The position numbers were made by a program, and so were the translations under genes. From M30B80 sp965656935 (lineage in GTDB: Bacteria; Pseudomonadota; Alphaproteobacteria; Rhodobacterales; Rhodobacteraceae): 64,000 nucleotides of DNA. Below, piece after piece: positions 8,912 to 18,218 of the stretch. The notes under the pieces were generated by a model, which was not told the origin of the DNA, did no database searches, and saw only the letters and a program-made list of their open reading frames with translations. Within the stretch, counting starts at the first letter, position 1. Each line of letters opens with the position of its first letter. The DNA lies in assembly GCA_965656935.1 (NCBI GenBank), contig CBFHMG010000003.1, positions 1 to 64,000 of the forward strand. The letters are read 5' to 3'.

Positions 8912-9385
8912 TTACCGTGTGGCTTCATATCTCGGTTTGGCATCGGGGTCATTGTCCAGCACTCGATGAAAATGCTCTATCACTTCATTGAAGGTCTTGC
9001 GTTGCGCGTCGCTGAGCCCTTCAAGCAGCCCCCGCTCAACATTGATGGCGGGGGGGAGGATTGCGTCAAGCGTTGCCACCCCCTTCTTGGTTAGCCCGAT
9101 CTCGACCAATCGGGCATCTTTTGCGCCCGCGCGCTTTGCGACCAGCCCCGCGCTCTCCATCCGCGCAACTGCGCGGCTGACGCGGGATTTTTCGAGATTT
9201 GTATAGACCTGAATATCGCGCACCGACGCAGTGCCGAGATATTGCAAATTCACCAAGACCCGCCATTCGGCAACCGATAGCCCATGTGACTTTCCGTAAT
9301 CGGCAGAGAGCCGTTGGCTCACCCGTTCCGAGATATAGGCCAGTCGATAGGGCAGAAAGGTCGCGAGGTCGAAATCTGTGCTCAT
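8912..9385 (-). CDS. MarR-family regulator of the homogentisate operon
   Basis: 157 aa from ATG at 9385; the in-frame extension upstream would run through the operator region. The winged helix is clear (SVRDIQVYTNLEKSRVSRAV, then RMESAGLVAKR and DARLVEIGLTKKG). It is transcribed divergently from the MBL-fold/FAD-hydroxylase/hmgA operon, with two palindromes in the 109-bp gap, so it probably represses that operon and itself until an aromatic ligand binds. Family behaviour supports this; the ligand is not known. Confidence 0.88.
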   Translation of the reverse strand: MSTDFDLATFLPYRLAYISERVSQRLSADYGKSHGLSVAEWRVLVNLQYLGTASVRDIQVYTNLEKSRVSRAVARMESAGLVAKRAGAKDARLVEIGLTKKGVATLDAILPPAINVERGLLEGLSDAQRKTFNEVIEHFHRVLDNDPDAKPRYEATR

Positions 9386-9421
9386 GTACACCCCTTGAGA
9401 TAACCATAGAATATTGACTTT

Positions 9422-9459
9422 CGTTGCAATCGCAACGATATAATTCATTGCAATTGCAA
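9422..9459. promoter_or_regulatory. tandem MarR-type palindromes between divergent genes
   Basis: CGTTGCAATCGCAACG (9422-9437; 6-bp arms, 4-base centre) and TTGCAATTGCAA (9448-9459; perfect 12-bp palindrome) share the core TTGCAAT(C/T)GCAA. Their centres are 24 bp apart, just over two helical turns. They lie 36-73 bp from both starts. This is the expected operator for the MarR protein at 8912-9385. Confidence 0.75.
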
Positions 9460-9494
9460 CAAAGGGCGAGATGGCTCGCCCATGGGGAGGATTC

Positions 9495-10445
9495 ATGGCG
9501 AAGGCATTCGCGTCAGCGGGCGATCTGACGGAAAAGAAGATCAGTTTCACAGAAGTGGGTGAGGGGCTTTATGCCTTTACCGCTGAGGGAGATCCGAATT
9601 CGGGCGTGATCATCGGCGATGACAGCGTGATGATCGTCGAGGCGCAAGCCACCCCGCGGCTGGCCAATAAGGTCATCGACTGTGTGCGCAGCGTCACCGA
9701 TAAACCGATTAGCCATGTTGTTCTGACCCATTATCATGCGGTCCGCGTGCTGGGGGCCTCGGCCTTCGGGGCGGATCAGATCATCATGTCGGATGCCGCG
9801 CGCTCAATGGTGATGGAGCGTGGGCAGGAAGATTGGGACAGCGAATTCCAACGCTTTCCGCGCCTGTTCGAGGGGCATGAAAGTATCCCTGGATTGACCT
9901 ATCCAACCACGACATTCAGCGATGCCATGACCGTGTTCCTTGGCAATCGTCGGGTCGAGATCAAGCAGATCGGCCGCGCCCATACGGCTGGCGATAGCGT
10001 GGTCTGGGTGCCCGATGCGCAGACGATGTTCACAGGCGATATCGTAGAATACCACTCGGCCTGCTATTGCGGCGATGGCCATTATGAAGAATGGGGGGCG
10101 ACGCTGGACGCGGTGAAAGCCTATGACCCGCAATCGATTGCACCCGGGCGCGGGGATGCGCTGGTCGGGCGCGAGATGGTGGATGCGGCCATCGCCAATA
10201 CGCGGGATTTCGTGGATAGCACCTATAACGCGGTCAAACCTGTCGCGGCCAAAGGGGGCAGCCTCAAGGATGCTTGGGATGCGGTGCGCGCGGCCTGTGA
10301 TCCGAAATTCAAGGATTACGCCATTTACGAACACTGCCTGCCCTTCAACGTGGCCCGCGCCTATGACGAAGCACGCGGTATTGCCCATCCCCGCATCTGG
10401 ACCGCGCAAAGGGATCTGGACATGTGGGAGGCATTGCAGGGATGA
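9495..10445 (+). CDS. MBL-fold metallo-hydrolase-like protein with incomplete metal motif
   Basis: 316 aa from ATG at 9495, preceded by GGGGAGG. The metallo-beta-lactamase fold shows in VVLTHYHAVRVLGA, IGRAHTAGDSV and FTGDIVEY. The usual HxHxDH becomes HYHAVR, so the Asp and second His of metal site 2 are missing, while the HxH pair, the GRAH histidine and the GD aspartate remain. It may bind one metal or act differently. It is first in the operon and its stop overlaps the FAD hydroxylase start (ATGA). A role in opening a lactone or thioester made in homogentisate metabolism is possible but unproven. Confidence 0.8.
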   Translation: MAKAFASAGDLTEKKISFTEVGEGLYAFTAEGDPNSGVIIGDDSVMIVEAQATPRLANKVIDCVRSVTDKPISHVVLTHYHAVRVLGASAFGADQIIMSDAARSMVMERGQEDWDSEFQRFPRLFEGHESIPGLTYPTTTFSDAMTVFLGNRRVEIKQIGRAHTAGDSVVWVPDAQTMFTGDIVEYHSACYCGDGHYEEWGATLDAVKAYDPQSIAPGRGDALVGREMVDAAIANTRDFVDSTYNAVKPVAAKGGSLKDAWDAVRAACDPKFKDYAIYEHCLPFNVARAYDEARGIAHPRIWTAQRDLDMWEALQG

Positions 10446-12043
10446 ACGCGCCGCTGGTTGATCGCTATCCGCTGGCGTTCAAGCTCTATCCCTATGAGCG
10501 CAATGCGGACCAAGATGCGGCATCGCCCGTGCGGCATCCTGTGGTGATTGTTGGGGGCGGGCCGATCGGCTTGGCCCTCGCCATGGATTTGGGCCAGCGC
10601 GGGGTGCCTGCGCTGGTGCTTGATGATCATGAAGGTGTCGGGCTTGGCTCACGCGCGATTTGCTTTGCCAAGCGCACGCTCGAGATCATGCACCGTTTGG
10701 GGGCAGGGGCAGCCCTGCTGGATAAGGGTGTTGTCTGGCAAAAGGGCCGCGTCTTCCGTGACCGTGATGAAGTGTTCGAGTTCGACCTTCTACCTGAGGA
10801 TGGCCATCGCTGCCCTGCTTTCATCAATCTCAGCCAGATGCATTTTGAGAAATACCAGATGGAGGCGATTGATGCCTCGGATGCACCTGTTGAGGTTCGC
10901 GGCAAGAACCGTGTGGATGCGGTTGAGGATAAGGGTGATCACGTTGTCCTGAATGTGATGACACCCGATGGCCCCTATCAGATCGAGGCCGAGTATCTGG
11001 TGGCCTGTGACGGCGCGCGCTCGCCCATTCGCGATATGATGGGGCTGGGGTTTGAGGGCCGTGTCTTTGAGGATAATTTCCTGATTGCCGATGTGAAAAT
11101 GACGGCTGATTTCCCGACCGAGCGCTGGTTCTGGTTCGAGCCGTGGTTCAAATCGGGTGACAGCGCCTTACTGCATAAGCAACCCGATGATATCTGGCGG
11201 ATCGATTTTCAGCTTGGCTGGGATATCGACCGCGAAAAGGAACTCAAGCCCGAGAATATCCGCGCCCGTGTCGATCAGATGCTGGGGCCCGATGTGGAGT
11301 ACGAGCTGGATTGGTGCTCGATCTACACGTTCCAATGCCGCCGCATGGAGAAATTCGTTCATAACCGCGTGGTCTTCGCGGGCGATTCCGCGCATCAAGT
11401 CTCGCCTTTCGGCGCGCGCGGGGCCAATTCGGGCGTTCAGGATGCCGATAACCTCGGCTGGAAACTGGCGGCTGTGCTCAATGGCGCGCCTGCGGCGCTT
11501 TTGGACAGCTATGAGGTGGAACGCGCAGCGGCGGCGGATGAGAATATCCTCAACTCCACCCGTTCGACCGATTTCCTGACCCCGAAATCGCAAGTGTCCA
11601 AGATTTTCCGCAATGCGGTGCTCGATCTCGCGAAAGAACATGCCTTTGCCCGCCCTCTCATCAATTCAGGCCGCTTGAGCCTTCCAAGTGTTTATGACGG
11701 CTCGCCCTTGAATGGCTCGGACGCGCTTGGTGGCCCCGCGCGGACAAGGCCGGGCGCGCCCTGTCCTGATGCGCCTTTGGGCGGCGGGTATTTGCTGGAT
11801 CATCTGGATGGCCAATTCACCGTGCTGGCAATCGGCACAGAGGCCCCTTCGCTGGAAGGTGCTGTTGCGTTGCATATCGGGCAGGCAGAAATTTCTGCGG
11901 AATTGAGAGAGCGCTATTTGGGCGATGCCCCCTCGGCGGTCTATCTGATCCGCCCTGATCAGCATATTGCGGCCCGCTGGCCTGATGTGGAGGCGTCGAC
12001 ACTTGCAGATGCGATGCAAATAGCTCTCGGAGGTGCCGCATGA
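10442..12043 (+). CDS. FAD-dependent aromatic hydroxylase (class A flavoprotein monooxygenase)
   Basis: 533 aa. It has the N-terminal dinucleotide fold (VVIVGGGPIGLALAMDLG, about 37-54), the conserved C-D-G-A-x-S/R element (ACDGARSPIRDMMGLGFEG), and the GD-H-x-x-x-P flavin motif (AGDSAHQVSPFGARGANSG, about 317-335). It resembles 3-(3-hydroxyphenyl)propionate hydroxylase-type enzymes. Next to hmgA, the natural guess is hydroxylation of a hydroxyphenylacetate to homogentisate; the exact substrate cannot be read from sequence. The start at 10442 overlaps the upstream stop, and its stop overlaps the DUF2783 start. Confidence 0.85.
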   Translation: MNAPLVDRYPLAFKLYPYERNADQDAASPVRHPVVIVGGGPIGLALAMDLGQRGVPALVLDDHEGVGLGSRAICFAKRTLEIMHRLGAGAALLDKGVVWQKGRVFRDRDEVFEFDLLPEDGHRCPAFINLSQMHFEKYQMEAIDASDAPVEVRGKNRVDAVEDKGDHVVLNVMTPDGPYQIEAEYLVACDGARSPIRDMMGLGFEGRVFEDNFLIADVKMTADFPTERWFWFEPWFKSGDSALLHKQPDDIWRIDFQLGWDIDREKELKPENIRARVDQMLGPDVEYELDWCSIYTFQCRRMEKFVHNRVVFAGDSAHQVSPFGARGANSGVQDADNLGWKLAAVLNGAPAALLDSYEVERAAAADENILNSTRSTDFLTPKSQVSKIFRNAVLDLAKEHAFARPLINSGRLSLPSVYDGSPLNGSDALGGPARTRPGAPCPDAPLGGGYLLDHLDGQFTVLAIGTEAPSLEGAVALHIGQAEISAELRERYLGDAPSAVYLIRPDQHIAARWPDVEASTLADAMQIALGGAA

Positions 12044-12237
12044 GCGATCTGAACCTATCCCCTAATATCACCGATCCTGACGGCTTTTATGCCGAGCTTC
12101 TGGCCGCGCATGACGGGCTGTCACTGGAAGACAGCCAAAGCCTGAATGCCCGTCTGGTGTTGATTTTGGCCAATCACATTGGCGACCGCGCCGTTTTGCG
12201 CGCGGCCCTGAGCGCCGCGAAAGGAGCGAGCACATGA
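12040..12237 (+). CDS. DUF2783 small protein in homogentisate operon
   Basis: 65 aa matching the small DUF2783 family: SPNITDPDGFYAELLAAHDG and the conserved LNARLVLILANHIGD. It has no membrane segment, cysteines or known function. It overlaps its neighbours by four bases on both sides (hydroxylase TGA/ATG; its TGA with the hmgA ATG). Strict translational coupling between a flavin hydroxylase and the ring-cleavage dioxygenase suggests a stoichiometric partner, perhaps of the hydroxylase. That is inference. Confidence 0.75.
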   Translation: MSDLNLSPNITDPDGFYAELLAAHDGLSLEDSQSLNARLVLILANHIGDRAVLRAALSAAKGAST

Positions 12238-13580
12238 CATCCATGGAACCGCATAGCCTGATCCAATCCGACGGGGCCAGTACCACGCCGGGCTATATGT
12301 CGGGCTGGGGCAATGATTTTGAAACCGAAGCCCTGCCGGGGGCTTTGCCCATAGGCATGAACTCGCCCCAAAAGGTGAATTACGGCCTCTATGCCGAGCA
12401 GCTTTCAGGCACCGCCTTCACCCAACCCGCTCCCGAGCGCACATGGTGCTACCGCATTCGCCCTTCGGTCAAACATACCCACCGTTTTGCCCGCATTGAT
12501 CTGCCTTACTGGAAATCCGCGCCGCATATCGTCGAGGATGTCACCTCGCTCGGCCAATATCGCTGGAACCCCATCGAGGCCGAGGGGGATCTGACTTGGC
12601 TGACAGGCATGCGCACCATCACCACGGCGGGGGATGTGAACACGCAGGTGGGGATGGCCTCGCATGTCTATCTGGTGACGCAAAGCATGAAGGATGCCTA
12701 TTTCTATTCTGCAGACTCCGAGATGTTGGTCGTGCCGCAACAGGGCAAGCTACGTTTCGCCACCGAGCTTGGGATCATCGATGTGGAGCCTAAGGAAATC
12801 GCCATTCTCCCGCGCGGTCTGGTCTACCGCGTCGAGGTGCTGGAAGGCCCGTGCCGTGGCTTTGTGTGCGAGAATTACGGGGCGAAGTTCGATCTGCCTG
12901 ACAGGGGCCCGATCGGGGCCAATTGCCTTGCCAATCCACGCGATTTCAAGGCTCCCGTTGCCGCCTTTGAAGACCGTGAGACGCCAAGCACCGTCACCGT
13001 GAAATGGTGCGGTCAGTTCCATGAAACCCATATCGGCCATAGCCCGCTGGATATCGTGGCATGGCATGGCAATTACGCCCCGATGAAATATGATTTGCGG
13101 GCCTATTGCCCTGTCGGAGCGATCCTGTTCGACCATCCCGATCCGTCGATCTTCACCGTGCTGACTGCACCTGGTGGTCAAGCGGGCGTTGCCAATATCG
13201 ACTTTGTTTTGTTCCGCGAACGCTGGCTGGTGGCCGAGGATACGTTCCGCCCGCCTTGGTACCACAAAAACGTCATGTCCGAGTTGATGGGCAATATCTA
13301 TGGCCAATATGACGCCAAGCCCGAAGGCTTTGTTCCGGGTGGCATGTCGCTGCATAATATGATGCTGCCCCATGGCCCCGATATGGAGGCCTTCGAGAAA
13401 GCCTCAAACGCCAATCTCGGGGCAGATAAGCTGGACCGCACGATGTCCTTCATGTTCGAGACCCGTTTTCCCCAGCATCTGACGGAATATGCAGGCAAGG
13501 AGGCACCTTTGCAGGACAATTACATCGATTGCTGGACCTCGCTTGAAAAGAAATTCGACGGCACGCCGGGCAAGAAATGA
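12234..13580 (+). CDS. hmgA: homogentisate 1,2-dioxygenase
   Basis: 448 aa, the usual length. It opens the ring of homogentisate with O2 to give maleylacetoacetate in the cytoplasm, using non-haem Fe(II). Family hallmarks are the N-terminal YMSGWGNDFETEALPGALP, the TERTWCYRIRPS-like segment (here PERTWCYRIRPSVKHTH), and the C-terminal iron region (VAWHGNYAPMKYDLR, PPWYHKNVMSELMG, HNMMLPHGPD). The start overlaps the DUF2783 stop and the stop overlaps the maiA start. Confidence 0.96.
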   Translation: MTSMEPHSLIQSDGASTTPGYMSGWGNDFETEALPGALPIGMNSPQKVNYGLYAEQLSGTAFTQPAPERTWCYRIRPSVKHTHRFARIDLPYWKSAPHIVEDVTSLGQYRWNPIEAEGDLTWLTGMRTITTAGDVNTQVGMASHVYLVTQSMKDAYFYSADSEMLVVPQQGKLRFATELGIIDVEPKEIAILPRGLVYRVEVLEGPCRGFVCENYGAKFDLPDRGPIGANCLANPRDFKAPVAAFEDRETPSTVTVKWCGQFHETHIGHSPLDIVAWHGNYAPMKYDLRAYCPVGAILFDHPDPSIFTVLTAPGGQAGVANIDFVLFRERWLVAEDTFRPPWYHKNVMSELMGNIYGQYDAKPEGFVPGGMSLHNMMLPHGPDMEAFEKASNANLGADKLDRTMSFMFETRFPQHLTEYAGKEAPLQDNYIDCWTSLEKKFDGTPGKK

Positions 13581-14203
13581 AGCTGTATTCCTATTGGCGC
13601 TCAACCACCTCCTACCGCGTCCGCATCGCGCTGCATCTCAAGCAGATTGCCTTTGAAACCGTGCCGATCGATCTGGTCGCGGGGGATCAACGCGATGCTG
13701 AGTATCTGGCGGTTAACCCCGTGGCTGGCGTGCCTGCGCTGGTGCTGAAGGATGGCACGGTTCTGACGCAATCCATGGCCATCCTCGAATGGATCGAGGC
13801 GCGCTACCCCGACCCAACCCTGATCCCGCGCGATCCGGTGCAAGCCGCCCTGATCCGTGGCGCGGCGCTGGTGATGGCGGCGGATGTGCATCCCGTAAAC
13901 AACCTCAAAGTGGTGCAGCAACTCAAGGCCATGGGCCATGATCAGGATGAGGCCGTGGCATGGATGCAGGATTGGATGACACGCGGGTTCACAGCCTATG
14001 ATGCACTGATCCCCGGCGGCGCGTTCAGCTTTGGGGACGCCCTGAGCCTTGCCGATATCTGCCTTGTCGCGCAGCTTTATAATGCGCATCGATGGGGTGT
14101 TGACCTGTCGCCTTTCCCACGCCTGACAGAGATCGAGGCGCGCTGCCTTGCCTTGCCTGCCTTTGATGCAGCCCACCCCCAAAACCAGCCCGATGCGGCC
14201 TAG
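13577..14203 (+). CDS. maiA: maleylacetoacetate isomerase (zeta-class GST)
   Basis: 208 aa. It isomerises maleylacetoacetate to fumarylacetoacetate using glutathione. The N-terminal thioredoxin-like part begins KLYSYWRSTTSYRVRIALHL, the zeta-class SSxx(C/S) active-site region, followed by the cis-proline segment NPVAGVPALVLKDG and LTQSMAILEWIE. The helical C-terminal half contains FSFGDALSLADICLVAQ. It overlaps hmgA by four bases and precedes fahA by 12 bases. Confidence 0.94.
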   Translation: MKLYSYWRSTTSYRVRIALHLKQIAFETVPIDLVAGDQRDAEYLAVNPVAGVPALVLKDGTVLTQSMAILEWIEARYPDPTLIPRDPVQAALIRGAALVMAADVHPVNNLKVVQQLKAMGHDQDEAVAWMQDWMTRGFTAYDALIPGGAFSFGDALSLADICLVAQLYNAHRWGVDLSPFPRLTEIEARCLALPAFDAAHPQNQPDAA

Positions 14204-14215
14204 ACGGAGACGAGT

Positions 14216-15448
14216 ATGACTTTGAAGCGATCATGGGTTGAAACGGCCAATAGCGCCGAGACCGACTTTCCGTTGAACAACCTGCCTTATGGCGTGTTCT
14301 CCAACGGCGGCGCGCCGCGCTGTGGCGTGGCCATCGGCGATCAGATCTTGGACATGGCCGCGATGGAGGCAGAAGGGCTGCTTGATTTTGATGGGGCTTT
14401 GCAAGGGCCTGCGTGGAATGCGTTTATGGAACAGGGCAGGGCGGCTTGGGCCCGCCTGCGGCAAAGCCTGACGGATATGCTGGCCGAGGGGAGCGCGGCC
14501 CAAGATCAGCTTGCGCCCCTGCTGGTGCCGATGGCGGGCGTGCAGATGCATATGCCCTTCACGGTGACGGAATTCACCGATTTCTACGCCTCGCGCAATC
14601 ATGCGACAAATGTCGGCACGATGTTTCGCGGGGCCGAGAATGCCTTGCCGCCGAATTGGCTGCATATTCCCATCGGCTATAACGGGCGGGCCTCGTCTGT
14701 TGTGGTGGATGGCACCGATATCCGCCGCCCCTATGGGCAGTTGAAAGGGCCAAATGATGCGCTGCCGCGTTTTGCGCCCTCTGTGCGTTTTGATTTCGAG
14801 CTTGAGATGGGCGCGATTGTCGGTGTGCCCTCAGATGCGCCCATTTCCGTGGATGAGGCGTTTGCCAATATATTCGGCTATGTGATCCTGAATGACTGGT
14901 CCGCGCGCGATATTCAGGCATGGGAATACCAACCGCTTGGTCCCTTTCAGGCCAAGGCCACAGCCACCAGCATCAGCCCTTGGATCGTGACCGCAGCCGC
15001 GCTCGAGCCGTTTCGCCGCCCCACGCCCGAGCGTGAATTCGCCTTGCTGCCGCATATCGCAGACACGTCGCCCATGCTCTATGATATCGAGCTTGAGGTT
15101 GGCCTGACGCCTGAGGGCAAATCCGAGACCGTGATCGCGCGCACTAATTACAAAGAGATGTATTATTCCTCGGCGCAGCAATTGGCCCATCATACAAGCA
15201 GCGGTTGCCCGATGCGGGTGGGCGACCTGCTGGGGTCGGGCACAATCTCGGGCGCGACCAAAGACAGCCGTGGTGCTTTGCTGGAGCTTAGCTGGGGTGG
15301 AAAGGAACCGCTTACGCTTGATACGGGCGAGGAGCGTAGTTTCCTCGCTGATGGGGACACCCTGACCTTGCGCGGGGCGGCCTGCGGCGCGGGCTTCCGC
15401 ATCGGCTTTGGCGCATGTGCGGGCACAGTGCTTCCAGCCAAGACGTGA
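14216..15448 (+). CDS. fahA: fumarylacetoacetase
   Basis: 410 aa. It hydrolyses fumarylacetoacetate to fumarate and acetoacetate, the last step of homogentisate degradation. The N-terminal segment (FPLNNLPYGVFSNGG) and the catalytic/metal region (YTDFYAS-type, here FTDFYASRNHATNVGTMFRG; later DFELEMGAIVG and NDWSARDIQAWEYQPLGPF) are typical. It is last in the MBL-FAD-DUF2783-hmgA-maiA-fahA operon and ends 7 bases from the convergent DUF3237 gene. Confidence 0.95.
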   Translation: MTLKRSWVETANSAETDFPLNNLPYGVFSNGGAPRCGVAIGDQILDMAAMEAEGLLDFDGALQGPAWNAFMEQGRAAWARLRQSLTDMLAEGSAAQDQLAPLLVPMAGVQMHMPFTVTEFTDFYASRNHATNVGTMFRGAENALPPNWLHIPIGYNGRASSVVVDGTDIRRPYGQLKGPNDALPRFAPSVRFDFELEMGAIVGVPSDAPISVDEAFANIFGYVILNDWSARDIQAWEYQPLGPFQAKATATSISPWIVTAAALEPFRRPTPEREFALLPHIADTSPMLYDIELEVGLTPEGKSETVIARTNYKEMYYSSAQQLAHHTSSGCPMRVGDLLGSGTISGATKDSRGALLELSWGGKEPLTLDTGEERSFLADGDTLTLRGAACGAGFRIGFGACAGTVLPAKT

Positions 15449-15455
15449 GCGGCAT

Positions 15456-15914
15456 TTAGGTCAGCGCGTAAAGATCGACGATGACCCGAGTATGCTCGCG
15501 TTTGCCTGTACCGACAAAGAGCGTTTGGTTCACCCAATCATACCGTGCATCGCCTGTTTCAAGGCGGGCATGGGTGCGCATATAGTAGCTGTCTTCAGGC
15601 ACGTCTTCGCCGCGGGCGATTGCGGCAAGCACTTCGGCAGGGCCATGGCGGTAGCCGTAATTGCATACCTCAATCGTTGCGCCATCATCGGTCACAAAAG
15701 CATAGCGCGTGTCCAACTCGGCGGTGGCATTGGCGAAGACGGTTTGCCAATCAGCCCCGAGGTTCAGGATGCGCCCCGATAGTCTTGGCCCTGTGACGGT
15801 ACCGCCGATGATCGGGATGATCCTGCGGCGCCCTGCGCGTCCTGTGCCCATCTCGCGGATCGGGCCCAGTTCGACCTGTAGCTGGCAGGCGAATTCAAGT
15901 TGAGGCGGTTGCAT
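15456..15914 (-). CDS. DUF3237 domain protein
   Basis: 152 aa from ATG at 15914. The sequence (ELGPIREMGTGRAGRRRIIP, IIGGTVTGPRLSGRILN, YYMRTHARLETGDARYDWVN) fits DUF3237, a small beta-barrel-like family found in catabolic and transporter operons, function unknown. It overlaps the last codons of the second TRAP permease and is transcribed with it, so its role probably relates to that substrate. Confidence 0.75.
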   Translation of the reverse strand: MQPPQLEFACQLQVELGPIREMGTGRAGRRRIIPIIGGTVTGPRLSGRILNLGADWQTVFANATAELDTRYAFVTDDGATIEVCNYGYRHGPAEVLAAIARGEDVPEDSYYMRTHARLETGDARYDWVNQTLFVGTGKREHTRVIVDLYALT

Positions 15915-18201
15915 GATATCTCCGAGATTGCACAACATGCAGCACGATCAGCGCCACAGCGCCCAGAATGCCGAACCACATCACCCCTTCGGTTTTCCAC
16001 ATGATCAAAATGGCAAGCCCGAGCCGCGCCGTGATTTCCCAGCTGCGAAGCGGTGCGCGGTCATATCGGGCCAGCGCCGAGGCCACCAAATAGAGCGCAA
16101 AAATCAGCCGTGCGGACAGAAGGGCAAGGGCGGTCAATTCAACCTCGCCGCTATAGCCTTCGATCAGGGTGCGCGCGCCGTTTGAATCGGTGATGGTCAC
16201 GGCCTCGGGGATCAAAAGAAGCTCGGGATACCATGCAAAGATGAAGGGGATGGTGAACATCACAATGCCCACGCGTACGGCGGCAAAGCCTGTGCGCATC
16301 GGCTCGGCCCCCGTGATCGAGGCCGCGGCAAAGGCGGCAACCGCAACGGGTGGCGTGATGGCCGAGGCGACAGCGAAATAGAACACAAACATATGTGCCG
16401 TGAAAAAGCTGACGCCAAGATTGGCCAGCAACGGCCCAAGCAGCAAGGCCACATTCACATAGGCGGGTACGGTCGGCATGCCCATCCCAAGCAGGATCGC
16501 GCAGAGCATCGCACAAGTCAGCGCCAGCATCAGGTAGACCCCGCCGACCACCTGCAAATCAAAGCCGAATATGCGGAGGACCTGTGCCTGTTCCAGCCAT
16601 GAAGTTACGGCGCGGGTCAATTCGCCCGTCAGCCCGCTTTCATTCAGGAAGGCCGAGATGATCGAGACCGCAAAGAGCAAAAGAAACAGCCGCGAGATTA
16701 GAATTCCACCATCCGCCAGTGATTTCAGGATTTTGGACGGCGTCTTGCGTGTCTCGGGATCGAGCAGCAAGAGCGGGATCAATACAGCAACCGCCCACCA
16801 CCCCGCCGAGACCGCATCGCCCGTTGAATTCGAAATCGTCTGCAATAGCGCTGTTGGCAAGATGGCGGCCAGCACGCCGGTGCCGAGGACGTCCTTATTG
16901 CCCAAAAGCAGAAACAGGATGGTCAAGATGGGCACCACGATAATGATCAGGTTCAGCCAATCTTGGCGATCCATGATCTGATCGGGGGGGATTTCGCGCA
17001 TCGCCTCGACCTTCTCGCGGCGGGCTTGGAACATCACAGCCAGAAAGATCGAGAAGAAAAAGAACATCGCAGGCAAGAAGGCTGCGGTGATGACTTTTGT
17101 ATAGGGAACAGCCGTCAGGGCGACGAGCACGAAGGCCGCAACCCCCATCACCGGTGGCATGATCTGCCCGCCCGATGAGGCCGCAGCCTCGACACCGCCG
17201 GCGAATTCCTTGGAAAACCCGTTGCGGCGCATCATCGGGATGGTCAACCGCCCCGTAGAGAGCACATTCGTGACGGGCCCGCCCGTGATGGTGCCGAACA
17301 TCGCCGATGAAACAATGGCTGCATGGGCAGGGCCGCCGCGTAGATTACGGGTGGCGCGCACGGCCAGCTTGATCAAGGAGGTGCCGCCCGCCGAGGTGCC
17401 GAATAAGGCACCAAGAACCACATAAGGGAACACTTGGTTCACGATGATATCCATGAACCGCCCCATGAACCCGTCAGGCGTGACAAAGATATTGGTGACT
17501 TTCTGGATGGCCGCGGCGCGAATATCGCCGCCATCAGCCCCCAGCTTGGTCAGCAGGAAGTTGTTATCGGACAGATCGAACATCCAGATCACCGCCGTGC
17601 CAACCGTATAGAGCACCACAACGCTGGCCACAGCGACCAGGGGAAAGCCCCAGACGCGGATGTTATACAAAAAGAACAGGGTGATGATGACGAATAGCAG
17701 CGGGATGATCCAAATGCCGAAACGGGCCTGACAGGAGGGGACCTCGGCTTCGAATGAAATGCCGGGGATCACACCTGCCGAGCGCTCGGCCGCGTCTTGG
17801 ATCAGCCTTGCCCGCTCGCCCGTGATCTGGTCGATCAGGCAGATGGAATCGATTTCCACCAGAAAGCCGAAGGCGGCCAGAAAGGCGGCCAGCAAGAGCC
17901 CCGCATCCAGCATAAGGCCCAACCATGCCAAATGGGGTTTCTCGGTGCGCCAGGCGCGGTAAACGCTGGCATCCAGCGCTACGATGGTCATCATCAAGAA
18001 GAAAACGGGTGGGTAGAAATATTCAGGCGGGAAGTTCGAGACCCGAAAGAAAGGGCGCCCGCTCAGGTCGCGCGCCCATTCTTGAAGCCCTGTAATCTCG
18101 GGCATTGTGTTGAGCATACCCACGCAGACCAGCACCAGCGCCAATACGATCGCGATGCGCCGTCCAAGCGGTTGGTCTACTGTCTGCGTGGTCATGCTCA
18201 A
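15895..18201 (-). CDS. second TAXI-type fused TRAP permease
   Basis: 768 aa polytopic membrane protein, longer than the first fused permease because of an extra loop near residues 105-165 containing two cysteines. TRAP signatures include GGPAHAAIVSSAMFGTITGG, GGVEAAASSGGQIMPPVMGV and ILLGMGMPTVPAYVNVALLL. It follows its receptor gene by 17 bases. Unlike the first system it has no two-component pair; a divergent MarR gene is the likely regulator. Substrate unknown. Confidence 0.92.
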   Translation of the reverse strand: MSMTTQTVDQPLGRRIAIVLALVLVCVGMLNTMPEITGLQEWARDLSGRPFFRVSNFPPEYFYPPVFFLMMTIVALDASVYRAWRTEKPHLAWLGLMLDAGLLLAAFLAAFGFLVEIDSICLIDQITGERARLIQDAAERSAGVIPGISFEAEVPSCQARFGIWIIPLLFVIITLFFLYNIRVWGFPLVAVASVVVLYTVGTAVIWMFDLSDNNFLLTKLGADGGDIRAAAIQKVTNIFVTPDGFMGRFMDIIVNQVFPYVVLGALFGTSAGGTSLIKLAVRATRNLRGGPAHAAIVSSAMFGTITGGPVTNVLSTGRLTIPMMRRNGFSKEFAGGVEAAASSGGQIMPPVMGVAAFVLVALTAVPYTKVITAAFLPAMFFFFSIFLAVMFQARREKVEAMREIPPDQIMDRQDWLNLIIIVVPILTILFLLLGNKDVLGTGVLAAILPTALLQTISNSTGDAVSAGWWAVAVLIPLLLLDPETRKTPSKILKSLADGGILISRLFLLLFAVSIISAFLNESGLTGELTRAVTSWLEQAQVLRIFGFDLQVVGGVYLMLALTCAMLCAILLGMGMPTVPAYVNVALLLGPLLANLGVSFFTAHMFVFYFAVASAITPPVAVAAFAAASITGAEPMRTGFAAVRVGIVMFTIPFIFAWYPELLLIPEAVTITDSNGARTLIEGYSGEVELTALALLSARLIFALYLVASALARYDRAPLRSWEITARLGLAILIMWKTEGVMWFGILGAVALIVLHVVQSRRYHATAST

Positions 18202-18218
18202 TTGCTTTCCTCAAGCGA

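Noticed and set aside
9448..9459. Reading TTGCAATTGCAA as a BoxR site because it contains TGCA twice.
   Set aside because: The two TGCA are only 2 bases apart rather than 6, and the palindrome is matched by a second one beside a MarR gene, which explains it better.
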